DNA from: Oscillatoriaceae cyanobacterium M33_DOE_052
GTDB taxonomy: Bacteria; Cyanobacteriota; Cyanobacteriia; Cyanobacteriales; Laspinemataceae
Length of the DNA stretch: 42,228 nt
Assembly: GCA_015296065.1 (NCBI GenBank)
Contig: DVDU01000297.1
Location: forward strand, 1 to 42,228
Direction: 5' to 3'
The notes below the pieces were generated by a model that did not search any database, was not told the origin of the DNA, and saw only the letters and a list, made by a program, of their open reading frames with translations. The translations under genes and the position numbers were made by a program. The first letter of the stretch is position 1, and the number at the start of each line of letters is the position of its first letter. Positions 1 to 8,591 of the stretch are shown here, in pieces.

Positions 1-194
1 AGTGCCTGTATAGTTGCCCTCTATCCCCCAACCCCTTTCTCCCAAAAAGGGAGAAAGGGGAGTAAGACATAGGATGCCCCCGTGTTCTCGTTTCCCCTCT
101 CCCTACCTGTTCTTCTCTCCCCTCTCCCTACCTGGGAGAGGTTAGGGGGTGAGGGCAATATCGAGTGTCTCATTCTTAATTGAAATCACTATAT
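1..194. mobile_element. MITE-like element, copy 1, cut by the window edge
   Basis: The right end (about 150-194) is the reverse complement of the left end of the copy at 17157-17510: a terminal inverted repeat ending in TATA, then a GTCTCATTCTTA-like stretch, then a conserved block containing GAGGGCAAT. The first bases here match the right inner end of that copy (AGTGCCTG, then a GTTGCCCTCTATCCCCCAAC block). The outer terminal repeat on this side therefore lies outside the window. The element is non-coding and has internal hairpins in C/T-rich and G/A-rich blocks. It lies downstream of rbcS. A non-autonomous element moved by an unseen transposase is inference. Confidence 0.6.
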
Positions 195-227
195 GTGAAT
201 AAGGTTTCTGGTATGAGCGGATTCATG

Positions 228-258
228 GGTTGGGTTTCGTTCCTCAACCCAACCTACA
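228..258. repeat. Intergenic inverted repeat GTTGGG...CCCAAC
   Basis: The arms GGTTGGG and CCCAACC flank TTTCGTTCCTCAA. Short repeats of this design are common in Oscillatoriales intergenic DNA. It could form a hairpin in transcripts running out of rbcS. Confidence 0.45.
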
Positions 259-267
259 GACTAACAA

Positions 268-312
268 CGCTTCTACAGCCAAATTCCCCAAGAGGAACTG
301 GCTGCAGAAGCG
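268..312 (-). terminator. Hairpin downstream of rbcS, possible terminator
   Basis: Two 14-base arms (268-281 and 299-312, read CGCTTCTACAGCCA and TGGCTGCAGAAGCG) pair with one mismatch or wobble around a 17-base loop. This starts about 28 bases past the rbcS stop. On the minus strand it is followed by only a weak T-rich stretch, so it may be a transcript-stabilising stem rather than a strong intrinsic terminator. Confidence 0.4.
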
Positions 313-339
313 CTAATCAATTGTTAGGAAACCGTTGGC

Positions 340-669
340 TTAGAAGCGGTTGGGTTTGTAAACGATGAAGCTAATGGTTTGGCATTGCTTGATGTTGTCA
401 AAACCAGCCACGCGGATGAAGGAATTAGAGTATTCTTGACGGCACTCGCGCACTTCGTTCAGCACTTCTTGGGGGCTGCTGCAGTTGAATAGGGGCAGCT
501 TCCACATGGTCCAGTAGTGCTGTTCGGGGGCGGAGTCTTCGCTGAATTCGATCGCCGGGATGTAGCCCTGGGAGATCATGTACTGGATTTGCTTGACGAT
601 TTGCTGATCCGTCAGCGGGGGCAAGTAAGAGAGGGTTTCGTAACGACGCTCAATGGGCAGAGTTCTCAT
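340..669 (-). CDS. rbcS: Ribulose bisphosphate carboxylase small subunit
   Basis: Small subunit of form IB Rubisco, which caps the RbcL8 core and supports carboxylation in the carboxysome. The 109-residue length fits the cyanobacterial protein, which lacks the plant transit peptide. Family features seen are the N-terminal [13 protein letters not shown] strand and loop, the Tyr/Trp-rich [10 protein letters not shown] core strand, and the C-terminal [12 protein letters not shown] segment. It is the last gene of the co-directional rbcL-rbcX-rbcS group, 26 bases after rbcX. The product should compete with, or be displaced by, the small-subunit-like modules of CcmM encoded in the same cluster. Confidence 0.97.
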   Translation of the reverse strand: MRTLPIERRYETLSYLPPLTDQQIVKQIQYMISQGYIPAIEFSEDSAPEQHYWTMWKLPLFNCSSPQEVLNEVRECRQEYSNSFIRVAGFDNIKQCQTISFIVYKPNRF

Positions 670-695
670 GGTTTTCCTACAATGGTGAAAAGTTA

Positions 696-1103
696 TCAGT
701 CTTTAGGGTCGTTAATATCTAACTCTGGGTGAGGAGGCGCGGCTCTATCCGTGGGTGAAAACGGTTCAGTAGCGGTCATCCTCTCCAATAGCTGTCTGCG
801 CTGCTCCATGTTGTCCTTGCGGATGCCAGAAAGAACCATTTCGGGAATCAGTTCTAGGACATTTTCCGCGAGACTTTCCCGGACTGTCATAATCCGCAAG
901 GCTAACTCTTTATGTTGCTGCATCAGCTCTTGGAGATAAACCTCTCCTTCCTGGAAGTTATAGCCAGAGGAGAATTGCCTAAACCAAATTGCCATTGGGG
1001 GGTTGGTTTCGGTCAACTGGTCGATGACCGTCTTTACCGCTTGGTAGGTAAGGTAATTTTGCACAATCCGAGCGGTCTGTTTGAGAACGAACTTGGAATC
1101 CAT
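696..1103 (-). CDS. rbcX: Rubisco assembly chaperone RbcX
   Basis: Homodimeric assembly chaperone that clamps the C-terminal tail of newly folded RbcL and promotes the RbcL8 core before RbcS binds. The 135-residue protein is helical, as the family is, with the conserved N-terminal stretch of helices ([17 protein letters not shown]) and the central NPPMAIWF segment. The C-terminal tail is Pro-rich and acidic, probably disordered and variable between species. The position between rbcL and rbcS is the classic cyanobacterial order and supports the call. It starts 46 bases after the rbcL stop. Confidence 0.96.
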   Translation of the reverse strand: MDSKFVLKQTARIVQNYLTYQAVKTVIDQLTETNPPMAIWFRQFSSGYNFQEGEVYLQELMQQHKELALRIMTVRESLAENVLELIPEMVLSGIRKDNMEQRRQLLERMTATEPFSPTDRAAPPHPELDINDPKD

Positions 1104-1149
1104 TGCATATATCCTGTACCGTCCCCCCCACTATAGAGCAGCTACTCTT

Positions 1150-2565
1150 TTAGAGTGTATCGACTGCTTCAAAGTCGAACTTGATTTCCTTCCACAGTTC
1201 GCAAGCTGCGGCCAGTTCAGGGCTCCAGCGAGCGGCTTCGCGGATGACTTCGTTGCCTTCGCGGGCCAAGCTGCGGCCTTCGTTACGAGCTTGGATGCAG
1301 GCTTCGAGAGCGACGCGGTTGGCGGTGGCGCCGGGAGCGTTGCCCCAGGGGTGACCCAGGGTGCCGCCACCGAACTGTAAGCATGAGTCATCGCCGAAGA
1401 TTTCCACCAGAGCGGGCATGTGCCATACGTGGATACCGCCGGAAGCGACGGGCAGAACACCGGGCATAGAGGCCCAGTCTTGGGTGAAGAAGATACCGCG
1501 AGAGCGGTCTTCTTCGATGTGGTCTTCACGAATCAAATCGACGAAGCCCATCGTAATACCCCGTTCGCCTTCGAGTTTGCCCACCACGGTGCCGGTGTGC
1601 AGGTGGTCGCCACCAGACATCCGGAGGCACTTGGCGAGGACGCGGAAGTGCATACCGTGGTTTTTCTGCCGGTCAATCACGGCGTGCATGGCGCGGTGAA
1701 TGTGCAGCAGAACGCCGTTATCGCGGCACCACTTGGCGAGGGTAGTGTTGGAGGTGAAACCACCGGTGAGGTAGTCGTGCATGATGATGGGCATGTTGAG
1801 TTCTTTGGCGAACTCAGCCCGCTTGAGCATTTCTTCGCTGGTGTGGGCGGTAACGTTCAGGTAGTGACCTTTGATTTCGCCGGTTTCAGCTTGGGCTTTG
1901 TGGATGGCTTCGGCGACGAACAGGAAGCGATCGCGCCAGCGCATGAACGGCTGAGAGTTGATGTTTTCGTCGTCTTTGGTGAAGTCCAAGCCACCGCGCA
2001 AGCACTCATACACGGCACGACCGTAGTTTTTGGCGGACAGACCTAGTTTGGGTTTGATGGTGCAACCCAGCAAAGGACGGCCATACTTGTTCAATTTGTC
2101 CCGCTCAACCACGATCCCGTGGGGAGGACCTTGGAAGGTCTTCAGGTAAGCCACGGGGATGCGCAGGTCTTCTAACCGCAGAGCGCGCAGAGCTTTGAAA
2201 CCGAACACGTTACCTACGATCGAGGTAAGCATGTTGGTGACAGAGCCTTCCTCAAACAGGTCGAGGGGGTAGGCGACGAAGCAGAAGAACTGATTATCTT
2301 CACCAGCCACCGGTTCGATGTGGTAGCAGCGACCTTTGTAGCGATCGAGGTCAGTCAGCAGGTCTGTCCACACAGTGGTCCAGGTGCCGGTAGAGGACTC
2401 AGCAGCCACAGCGGCGCCTGCTTCTTCTGGGGGTACACCTGGTTGGGGCGTCACCCGGAAAGCGGCCAAAATATCCGTATCTTTCGGAGTGTAGTCAGGG
2501 GTGTAATAAGTAAGGCGGTAGTCTTTTACCCCTGCCTGATATCCGGATGATTTGGCTTGTACCAT
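1150..2565 (-). CDS. rbcL: Ribulose bisphosphate carboxylase large subunit
   Basis: Catalytic subunit of form IB Rubisco, fixing CO2 onto ribulose bisphosphate inside the carboxysome. The reading frame is open further upstream, but the start at 2565 is preferred. It gives the family N-terminus ([20 protein letters not shown]) and is preceded by AGGAGG at 8-9 bases spacing. The product has 471 residues, close to the usual 470-476. Active-site features seen are [10 protein letters not shown] (catalytic Lys), [11 protein letters not shown] (carbamylated Lys and metal ligands), the HIHRAMHAV segment and a [10 protein letters not shown] phosphate loop. It heads rbcL-rbcX-rbcS after a long leader region and lies downstream of ccmN on the same strand. 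Confidence 0.98.
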   Translation of the reverse strand: MVQAKSSGYQAGVKDYRLTYYTPDYTPKDTDILAAFRVTPQPGVPPEEAGAAVAAESSTGTWTTVWTDLLTDLDRYKGRCYHIEPVAGEDNQFFCFVAYPLDLFEEGSVTNMLTSIVGNVFGFKALRALRLEDLRIPVAYLKTFQGPPHGIVVERDKLNKYGRPLLGCTIKPKLGLSAKNYGRAVYECLRGGLDFTKDDENINSQPFMRWRDRFLFVAEAIHKAQAETGEIKGHYLNVTAHTSEEMLKRAEFAKELNMPIIMHDYLTGGFTSNTTLAKWCRDNGVLLHIHRAMHAVIDRQKNHGMHFRVLAKCLRMSGGDHLHTGTVVGKLEGERGITMGFVDLIREDHIEEDRSRGIFFTQDWASMPGVLPVASGGIHVWHMPALVEIFGDDSCLQFGGGTLGHPWGNAPGATANRVALEACIQARNEGRSLAREGNEVIREAARWSPELAAACELWKEIKFDFEAVDTL

Positions 2566-3396
2566 TTGGTATTTCCTCCTTAAGAAAAATGTGTATTTGT
2601 TAGCGGCAAAAGGCGAGGGATGCCTTTGTGCTTCACAATGGGGGGATGTCTCCTCTGGGCTCGCCTTCGGGAGCATCGCCCCACAGCTTTCTCGCCCTCA
2701 AATGTTAAGAAAAATAACAATCCCCAGCAAAACCCTAAAGCTGACGGTCAATCTGACTGTTCGCTTTTCTTGCCTGAGTTACTCTACCACATATCCGCTG
2801 ATTTTTTATATTCAATTTTGCTTGAATATTTTTTTTCACGGATATTAGTTTTCATAATCTCTCCCTTGCTCCCTCCCCGTGGCATATCCTATATATCTGC
2901 CTGCCGCAACCACTCAGGCATAAGGCAGCAAGAGCATCTCAGTTTGGCGATGCTACCACATTCTGGTCGTGACCATACCAGCGGGGTTGGTAATTACCCC
3001 ACCAGTTTAAGCAAAAATAACTAACACAAAATCAACTTACCACTGGGGGATGCCAAGTGAGTAATGGTTTGTGTATATTTATGTCTGCTTGATGAAAGTG
3101 GTTGCTATCCTCCTCACTATTTCCTGCCGATAATTAACAGCCCTGGACACCTGACCGGCAGAGATATTCTCATGGCGGTTAAACCAGAAAACTTGTCAAA
3201 CCAGGGGGGTAGGCAATTTGATTCCTGTCCCGAAGAAAACTAGGGTAAGGCCATATTATTGGCTCATCCCACTGCTGTCATCAACAAGAGTGACAGGTAG
3301 TGGCATTTTCGTCAAGTAGGATATAGAGGAAATGGTTTTTTTTCTCGGTTTCGGGGAAACTTTTCCCAAGCGATCGCCAGCCACGGCGCCGCCGAA
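2566..3396 (-). promoter_or_regulatory. Long rbcL upstream region
   Basis: 830 bases without a credible gene lie between ccmN and rbcL. The reverse strand holds the rbcL ribosome-binding site (AGGAGG at about 2575). Cyanobacterial rbc operons often have long leaders and RbcR (LysR-type) sites, so the rbc promoter probably lies here. I could not place -35/-10 elements with confidence. Short plus-strand ORFs in this stretch have no recognisable product. Confidence 0.5.
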
Positions 3397-4068
3397 CTAT
3401 TTATCTTGTTCGGGACGGTTGATATATTGACCGTTCGGGAAAATTGTTACCAAAATCCGGGAAACATGCTCTTGACCGTAAATGGGATTGCCCGGTTTTG
3501 GTGGCTCACCTTTGCTATCCGCTTCAGAGGTGCTGACTGGAGCAGTTGCGCTTGCAGGCTCCGGCGCCACACTCTTGGTTTCCTCACTAGGAGTTGCTGC
3601 TGGTGTGGCAGAAAGTTCAGGCACTGGGGTTTCCGGTGCTGGGGACTCTGGCGCATCTGGCTGGGCAACGGCTTGGGGATCTTCCGGGAGTGCCTCTGGT
3701 GGCGAGACGATCGCTTGGGAAAAACGATCGCCCAGAACCGAACCGGCGGGGACAACTTGGAGCGGTTTCACCCCAGAGTTGTAAATTGTGGCCGTTGCTC
3801 CCACAGAAGCACGGGTGCCGATTTTGGCATTACCCACAATTAGGACCCCGGCTCCCAAAACTGCCTCCCTTTCCACGTCGATATTTCCTTCAAAAGCTTG
3901 GAGGATTGTCCCCATGCCAATAGACACCCCCGCTGCGATCGCAATCCGAGCATTAGCACCAGCCTGCAGGATGACTCCGGGACCGAGAGTGGCACTTGGA
4001 TCGACCCACACATCCCCACTCATTTGGACTTGGGGGTTACATATTGATGGTAGGGGAGGCAAATACAT
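3397..4068 (-). CDS. ccmN: Carboxysome assembly protein CcmN
   Basis: Adapter that links the CcmM-Rubisco core to the shell during beta-carboxysome biogenesis. Residues about 1-120 form a left-handed beta-helix (hexapeptide repeats such as VILQAGANARIAIAAG) that binds the N-terminal domain of CcmM. Residues about 125-190 are a disordered linker rich in Pro, Ala, Glu and Ser. The C-terminus carries the amphipathic encapsulation peptide (IYGQEHVSRILVTIFP) that recruits CcmK shell proteins. The 223-residue length is normal for the family. It follows ccmM by about 100 bases in the usual ccm order. Confidence 0.95.
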   Translation of the reverse strand: MYLPPLPSICNPQVQMSGDVWVDPSATLGPGVILQAGANARIAIAAGVSIGMGTILQAFEGNIDVEREAVLGAGVLIVGNAKIGTRASVGATATIYNSGVKPLQVVPAGSVLGDRFSQAIVSPPEALPEDPQAVAQPDAPESPAPETPVPELSATPAATPSEETKSVAPEPASATAPVSTSEADSKGEPPKPGNPIYGQEHVSRILVTIFPNGQYINRPEQDK

Positions 4069-4170
4069 AGGAAATCGAGCCTAATGGGGTAGCAAATCCA
4101 ACGCCAGAGGCGCTGATTGATGGCGCTTTGGCGCTGCGCCATCAACCCTTTGGCCTGACCGTCGCTGGTA

Positions 4171-6141
4171 TTAGCGAGTAGCCAGAGCTTTAGCGGGCCT
4201 TTGAATAATCGTTTCTGCAACGCGGCGCTTTGCCTTCGCATCGATACCGATCAGGCGCACATATTCTCCGGCGTGTTCTGCCATACAGTCTTGCAATTTG
4301 CGCAAAACTTCCCCTTCCTGAGAGGATTCGATCGGGGAACAGCTATGCCAAGAACTGGTCTTGAACCGACGCTCATCGGCGTGTTCCGTCCCAATGCGAT
4401 ATCCTTGAGCCAGCAGAGAACGAACTTGTGCTACCGTATCTGAACTCAGACCCTTGGGCGCCGCACCATTGCTCACCGAGGAAGGAGCAGGGGCCGACAC
4501 TTTCGGAGCCGTGCCGTTAGACTTAGCACTAGCCACCGCCTCTCCGGGACGTTGGATAACAGCTTCCAACACGCGGCGTTTCGCTTTGGGGTCAATGCCA
4601 ATCAAGCGCACATATTCCCCAGGGTGTGCGGCGATGAAGGCTTCAATCTCCCCAATCGCATCAGCTTCGCGGTTAGATTGGATGGTAGTACCGCTTTGCC
4701 AAGAGCCAGTTTTAAACCGACGCTCATCGGCATTTTCCATCCCGATGCGGTAGCCTTGAGTGAGAAGGGAGCGCACTTGCTCTAATGCTTCCCGGCTCAA
4801 ACCAGAGCTACTAGCGGCGCTGGCGCTACCAGCCGCCGATGGGCTAGCCGTGCTAGACTTAGCTGCCACTGCATCACCAGGACGCTGGATTAACGCTTGC
4901 AGCACCCGGCTTTTCGCTTTCGGGTCGATGCCAATTAGGCGCACGTATTCCCCAGCGTGTTCCGCCATGCAGGCTACCAGCTCACGCAGTACATCCGCTT
5001 CTCTGTCCGCTTGAATCGGAGTGCAGCTCTTCCAAGAACTGGTCTTGAAGCGGCGCTCGTCCGCATGTTCGGTGCCGATGCGATATCCTTGAGCCAGGAG
5101 ACTGCGCACTTGTGCCACCGTTTCCGAACTCAAACCGGTGCTAGTGGCAGCGCCTGAACTCTTGGCGCTGACAGGAGCCGCCCCTGTGGTTGCCTTGGTA
5201 GAGACCGTCTGGCCATTGGGACGTTGGATAATTGCTTCCAAAACCCGGCGCTTGGCTTTCGGGTCAATGCCAATCAGCCGCACATATTCCCCAGGGTGTT
5301 CGGCGATGAATGCTTCGAGTTCCCGAATAGCATCAGCTTCCCGGTTGGACTCGATCGTAGTGCCGCTTTGCCAGGAACCGGTTTTGAACCGGCGTTCGTC
5401 GGCGTATTCCGTACCGATTCGGTATCCCTGCATCAGCAGGGAGCGTACTTGCTCCACTATATCTCTGTTCAAACTTGTTCCCCCATTGCTGTAAACACCA
5501 GCCCCATTAGGTTTAACTAGCTCGTCTCGAATTGGCACAATACAGGCATTGTCTTCGGCACACCGGTATCCGGCACGTAAAGCCTCGTTAACCAGAACCA
5601 CATGGTGTGCGAATTCGCGATCGGCAGCTTGCACATCCGGCAAGCGGTCTGCCTGCTGTTGATTCGTGATAATGGCTCCCGAGGGGATATATTTCCCCGG
5701 CGGAACTTCCACATCCTGAATCAAGGCGTGCATCATCACAATGCAGCCAGCTCCCACCCGGGCATTAAATACCGTCGAGCGGAAGCCAATAAAGCAGTCA
5801 TCACCCACATAACAAGGGCCGTGAATCAAGGCCATGTGGGTAATACAAGCGTTATTGCCAATCCAGACCGAGTAACTGTTGCGATCGTCTCCGATGACCC
5901 GACCTTGTTCCAGACCGTGAATTACCACCCCATCTTGAATATTCGAGCTTTCCCCGATATAAAATGGGCTGCCTTCATCGGCTCTAATCGAAGTGCCCGG
6001 GGCAATTAAAACGTTAGCGCCGATTTTCACGTCTCCAATAATATTGGAGAACGAGTGAACGTAAGCACTTTCGTGAATCTTCGGTTCGGCCAAATTTTTC
6101 GACCAAGGAGTCGGGGGAGCCGCTTGGCTGCGGACTGCCAT
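4171..6141 (-). CDS. ccmM: Carboxysome scaffold CcmM with gamma-carbonic anhydrase domain and four SSUL modules
   Basis: Scaffold that condenses Rubisco and anchors it to CcmN. Residues about 1-208 form a gamma-carbonic anhydrase beta-helix with metal-ligand His residues in VVIHG and THMALIHG. Cys194 and Cys200 occupy the positions of the regulatory disulfide described in active CcmM. Four Rubisco small-subunit-like modules follow at about 224-308, 337-421, 448-532 and 565-649, joined by Ala/Ser/Gly-rich linkers of 26-32 residues. Modules 2 and 4 each have two Cys 18 residues apart (373/391 and 601/619); modules 1 and 3 have none at those positions. The 18-residue spacing equals that of the redox disulfide known in Synechococcus SSUL1. 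The length of 656 residues is toward the long end for the family, reflecting four modules. A likely internal start is listed separately. Confidence 0.97.
   Translation of the reverse strand: MAVRSQAAPPTPWSKNLAEPKIHESAYVHSFSNIIGDVKIGANVLIAPGTSIRADEGSPFYIGESSNIQDGVVIHGLEQGRVIGDDRNSYSVWIGNNACITHMALIHGPCYVGDDCFIGFRSTVFNARVGAGCIVMMHALIQDVEVPPGKYIPSGAIITNQQQADRLPDVQAADREFAHHVVLVNEALRAGYRCAEDNACIVPIRDELVKPNGAGVYSNGGTSLNRDIVEQVRSLLMQGYRIGTEYADERRFKTGSWQSGTTIESNREADAIRELEAFIAEHPGEYVRLIGIDPKAKRRVLEAIIQRPNGQTVSTKATTGAAPVSAKSSGAATSTGLSSETVAQVRSLLAQGYRIGTEHADERRFKTSSWKSCTPIQADREADVLRELVACMAEHAGEYVRLIGIDPKAKSRVLQALIQRPGDAVAAKSSTASPSAAGSASAASSSGLSREALEQVRSLLTQGYRIGMENADERRFKTGSWQSGTTIQSNREADAIGEIEAFIAAHPGEYVRLIGIDPKAKRRVLEAVIQRPGEAVASAKSNGTAPKVSAPAPSSVSNGAAPKGLSSDTVAQVRSLLAQGYRIGTEHADERRFKTSSWHSCSPIESSQEGEVLRKLQDCMAEHAGEYVRLIGIDAKAKRRVAETIIQRPAKALATR
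5470..5484 (-). promoter_or_regulatory. Candidate internal translation start for short CcmM
   Basis: On the coding strand GGGGGA (5479-5484) sits 6 bases before an in-frame TTG (5472-5470), exactly at the start of the first SSUL module (residue 224, followed by [12 protein letters not shown]). Beta-cyanobacteria are known to make a short CcmM (M35 type) by internal initiation just before SSUL1. The predicted short form here has 433 residues and all four modules. The position fits; use of this TTG is inference. Confidence 0.5.
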
Positions 6142-6239
6142 TAATCAATTCCTCCTACTTCGACACTCTCTACCTCGCTTTTGGGAGTGAGTCTCTTTGA
6201 TTTGGAGTTCATCCACAACTACTCCCCGGAAAGCCAAAA

Positions 6240-6542
6240 TTATCGATATTGTTCTTTTTTGCTGTACAGCGTGCGATTTTCCACCGTCACCGTATCAATA
6301 ATCCCCACCACCAGCGCGTCCAGGGGGCGATGCTCGCTGCCTATATCAAAGCGAGCGGCACTGCCCCGGCTCACCAACACCCACTCATCAATACCAGCGC
6401 CCACAATGTCTGCTGCTACTTCGTACTGGGGCAAGAGTTCTCCGTCCTCGTCGATAAATTGCAGCATTAGGAGTTTTACCCCCGTCATGCTAGGTGCTTT
6501 GTGGGTGCTGACTACCGTACCCCTGACTTTGGCGATTTGCAT
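6240..6542 (-). CDS. ccmL: Carboxysome shell vertex protein CcmL
   Basis: Pentameric bacterial microvesicle vertex protein (EutN/CcmL family) that closes the icosahedral carboxysome shell. The 100-residue length is typical. Family features seen are the N-terminal MQIAKVRGTVVSTHKAPSM strand and loop, the LLMLQFIDEDGEL strand pair, the DIVGAGIDEWVLVSRGSAAR loop, and the C-terminal VDTVTVENRTLY-like segment. It lies between ccmK1 (30 bases upstream) and ccmM (about 98 bases downstream) in the conserved ccmK-K-L-M-N order. Confidence 0.97.
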   Translation of the reverse strand: MQIAKVRGTVVSTHKAPSMTGVKLLMLQFIDEDGELLPQYEVAADIVGAGIDEWVLVSRGSAARFDIGSEHRPLDALVVGIIDTVTVENRTLYSKKEQYR

Positions 6543-6572
6543 GTTCTCTTTGCGGAGTAAATACCCACCGCA

Positions 6573-6917
6573 CTAGGGTCTTCTACTGAGGGAGCGCGGT
6601 TCGCTGACACCTTCGCGGAACTGTTCTACCGCTTCTGTGTAGCGAATTGGGAGGACATACTCCAAGTTTTCGTGAGGACGCGCAATAATATGAGTGGACA
6701 AAACTTGTCCGCCATTTACGCGCTTGACATTTTCCACTCCGGCTGCTACGGAAGCTTGCACCTCCGAAACATCCCCCCGGACGATGACGGTGACGCGACC
6801 GCTGCCGATTTTTTCATATCCCACCAGGATGACGCGGGCAGCTTTTACCATCGCGTCTGCGGCTTCCACCACTGCGGGAAAGCCTAGGGTTTCAATCATT
6901 CCTACTGCTATTGCCAT
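6573..6917 (-). CDS. ccmK1: Carboxysome shell hexamer protein CcmK1
   Basis: BMC-domain hexamer that tiles the carboxysome facets. It has 114 residues: a BMC core with [20 protein letters not shown], the pore loop region [18 protein letters not shown] and the [16 protein letters not shown] segment, then a basic C-terminal extension (ending RSLSRRP) that its neighbour lacks. The longer tail and the position next to ccmL match CcmK1 of Synechocystis-type clusters. DNA identity with the upstream paralogue is high, including a long near-identical stretch through the BMC core, so gene conversion or recent duplication is likely. Confidence 0.93.
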   Translation of the reverse strand: MAIAVGMIETLGFPAVVEAADAMVKAARVILVGYEKIGSGRVTVIVRGDVSEVQASVAAGVENVKRVNGGQVLSTHIIARPHENLEYVLPIRYTEAVEQFREGVSEPRSLSRRP

Positions 6918-7129
6918 GAGTTACATCCAGTTTTTGAGCCAGTTTTTTTTCTAAGGGCGTTTGCATTTGCACCAACCGATCGCTCGGTCGGCGTAGCCAT
7001 CGGGCGCTGTTTTCTGGCTAGATGGCTCAACCGCCAATTAACCATGAACAACGTCCTCGGAGCTTTTGCCAAAAGCTCCTCTACGTGCTTTTGCTGAATT
7101 TTGGGTTGGATTTGGGAACTTATCAGGCG

Positions 7130-7441
7130 CTAATAAGTTCGGAACTGTTCTACCTCTTCCGTATAACGGATCGGCAGCACATACTCCAAGTTTTCGTGGG
7201 GACGCGCAATAATATGAGTGGATAGCACCTCACCACCATTGACGCGATTCGCCGATTGGACTCCCGCTGCTACGGAAGCTTGCACCTCCGAAACGTCCCC
7301 CCGGACAATGACAGTGACGCGACCGCTGCCGATTTTTTCATATCCCACCAGGGTGACGCGAGCCGCTTTTACCATCGCGTCTGCGGCTTCCACTACTGCT
7401 GGAAAGCCTTTGGTTTCAATCATTCCCACCGCAATTGGCAT
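7130..7441 (-). CDS. ccmK2: Carboxysome shell hexamer protein CcmK2
   Basis: BMC-domain shell hexamer, 103 residues, the standard length for CcmK2 and the most abundant beta-carboxysome facet protein. The core is nearly the same as in the downstream paralogue, with differences in the N-terminal [14 protein letters not shown] segment and around [15 protein letters not shown], and without the basic tail. It is the first gene of the minus-strand ccm operon. The gap to the next ccmK (212 bases) holds no other gene. Confidence 0.94.
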   Translation of the reverse strand: MPIAVGMIETKGFPAVVEAADAMVKAARVTLVGYEKIGSGRVTVIVRGDVSEVQASVAAGVQSANRVNGGEVLSTHIIARPHENLEYVLPIRYTEEVEQFRTY

Positions 7442-7697
7442 CTTTTCTTTCCTTGTGGATGAGCAAAACTAACTAACTGCCCTTTTTCCAGGTCACATTT
7501 GATTGGAATCACTTTTCTCACTGGCGACTGTGGTTGTTGATGATTGGGTCTTTGGCCTATCCGGGCTGTGGTCAACCCAAACCCCATCCCCTACCACGGG
7601 TACACACCAGCGGAATCATTTCCAGTTGGCACAGAACTGCGTACCGGAAAGGGCTGTTTTGTAATGTCTGTCACAAAATTTCCCCTTTCCAACCCAT

Positions 7698-7726
7698 AGC
7701 ATAAGGAACATCAGTCACTTTGACAA
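7698..7726 (-). promoter_or_regulatory. Possible sigma70-type promoter of the ccm operon
   Basis: The minus strand reads TTGTCA (7726-7721), a 17-base spacer, then TATGCT (7703-7698). That is four or five matches of six to each consensus at ideal spacing, and it points at ccmK2 about 255 bases downstream. It was found by eye only. Confidence 0.35.
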
Positions 7727-8482
7727 TATAAATCCTTATGATATTCTTAAATCGCCAGCTTAATAAAAATTAATATAAATAAAACTTATGTTATATATGG
7801 GAGCCCCGAAAGCATCCCGGCTGTTCTGAATGGGGAACTTTGCTTTATTGTGGACGGGAGCGGGGGTATTGATTGGTTATCTGTCCGCCTCACTGAGCAG
7901 GGGGTTTAAACCGGGGACCGGTGGAAAGGGTAGGGGGGAATAATTGATGCAGGGGCTTTCTGGGTCGGTGCGATCGATTCGGTTTTTCCAGATCCCGCCC
8001 TTGGCTAACACCCACTAGGGGCTGGGATTTGGCGGGGAGCCCGTGAATGCCTGGAAAGCTGCTCAATCTTGGCGCTAACGAGGAGAAAGTTGAGACAAAT
8101 TAGCCAGGATATCCTAATCATACTACTAACCAATATAAATGTCAAGGACACTCATGGAAAAAACTGGAAATAATCCTCGCCGGGGCATCTGCCTCGGTCA
8201 AATGTTTTCTGCCGCCGCCAAAAATCGAGAGTGGCGCCCCAGTTAATATGTAATGACAAAGCTGAGCTTAATCCCAAGAACACAAGCATCTTGGGGGGGA
8301 GCGGCTGGGAAGAGAAAGCGCCTAGCTCTGGCTACAGCTTATTAAGTATAGACAAGGCTGATGCTATGAAAAGCGCTGTTGTGGTATATGGTGATGGCTG
8401 ATGCGAGTGATAAGGCCAAATTTATGGTACTTTAAAAGTCTCGCTATTTGGGCGGAAATTCGGGAAAACAAATGTCATTGGT

Positions 8483-8550
8483 CAAAAGTACCTGGTCAAA
8501 AGTCCTTTGTCCCTTGTTCAATGACAAAGGACAAAGGACTTTTGACCAAT
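8483..8550. repeat. Heptamer repeats forming a 20-bp perfect inverted repeat before ndhF3
   Basis: The arms 8493-8512 and 8529-8548 are exact reverse complements (TGGTCAAAAGTCCTTTGTCC and its complement) around a 16-base loop. Both arms are built from units such as CAAAGGA and GGTCAAAAGT, as in the STRR heptamers of cyanobacteria. The structure sits about 44 bases before the ndhF3 start and would be in its 5' leader if transcription begins upstream. Confidence 0.7.
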
Positions 8551-8591
8551 TACCTTGGGACAAATCTGTAATTTCAATCAGGTAAATATTG

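Larger units (their letters stand above)
7442..8591. promoter_or_regulatory. Divergent intergenic region between ccmK2 and ndhF3
   Basis: About 1,150 bases without a recognised gene separate the two CO2-concentrating operons, so promoters for both should lie here. It contains an AT-rich stretch at 7720-7800, the candidate ccm promoter, and heptamer repeats and an inverted repeat near ndhF3. A 30-codon ORF at 8154-8246 is preceded by AAGGA at 6 bases; its product (MEKTGNNPRRGICLGQM at the N-terminus) is not recognised and may not be real. A TCAAT-N9-ATTGA dyad at 8574-8592 overlaps the ndhF3 start and could be a LysR-type (NdhR/CcmR) half-site pair; this is weak. Confidence 0.4.
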
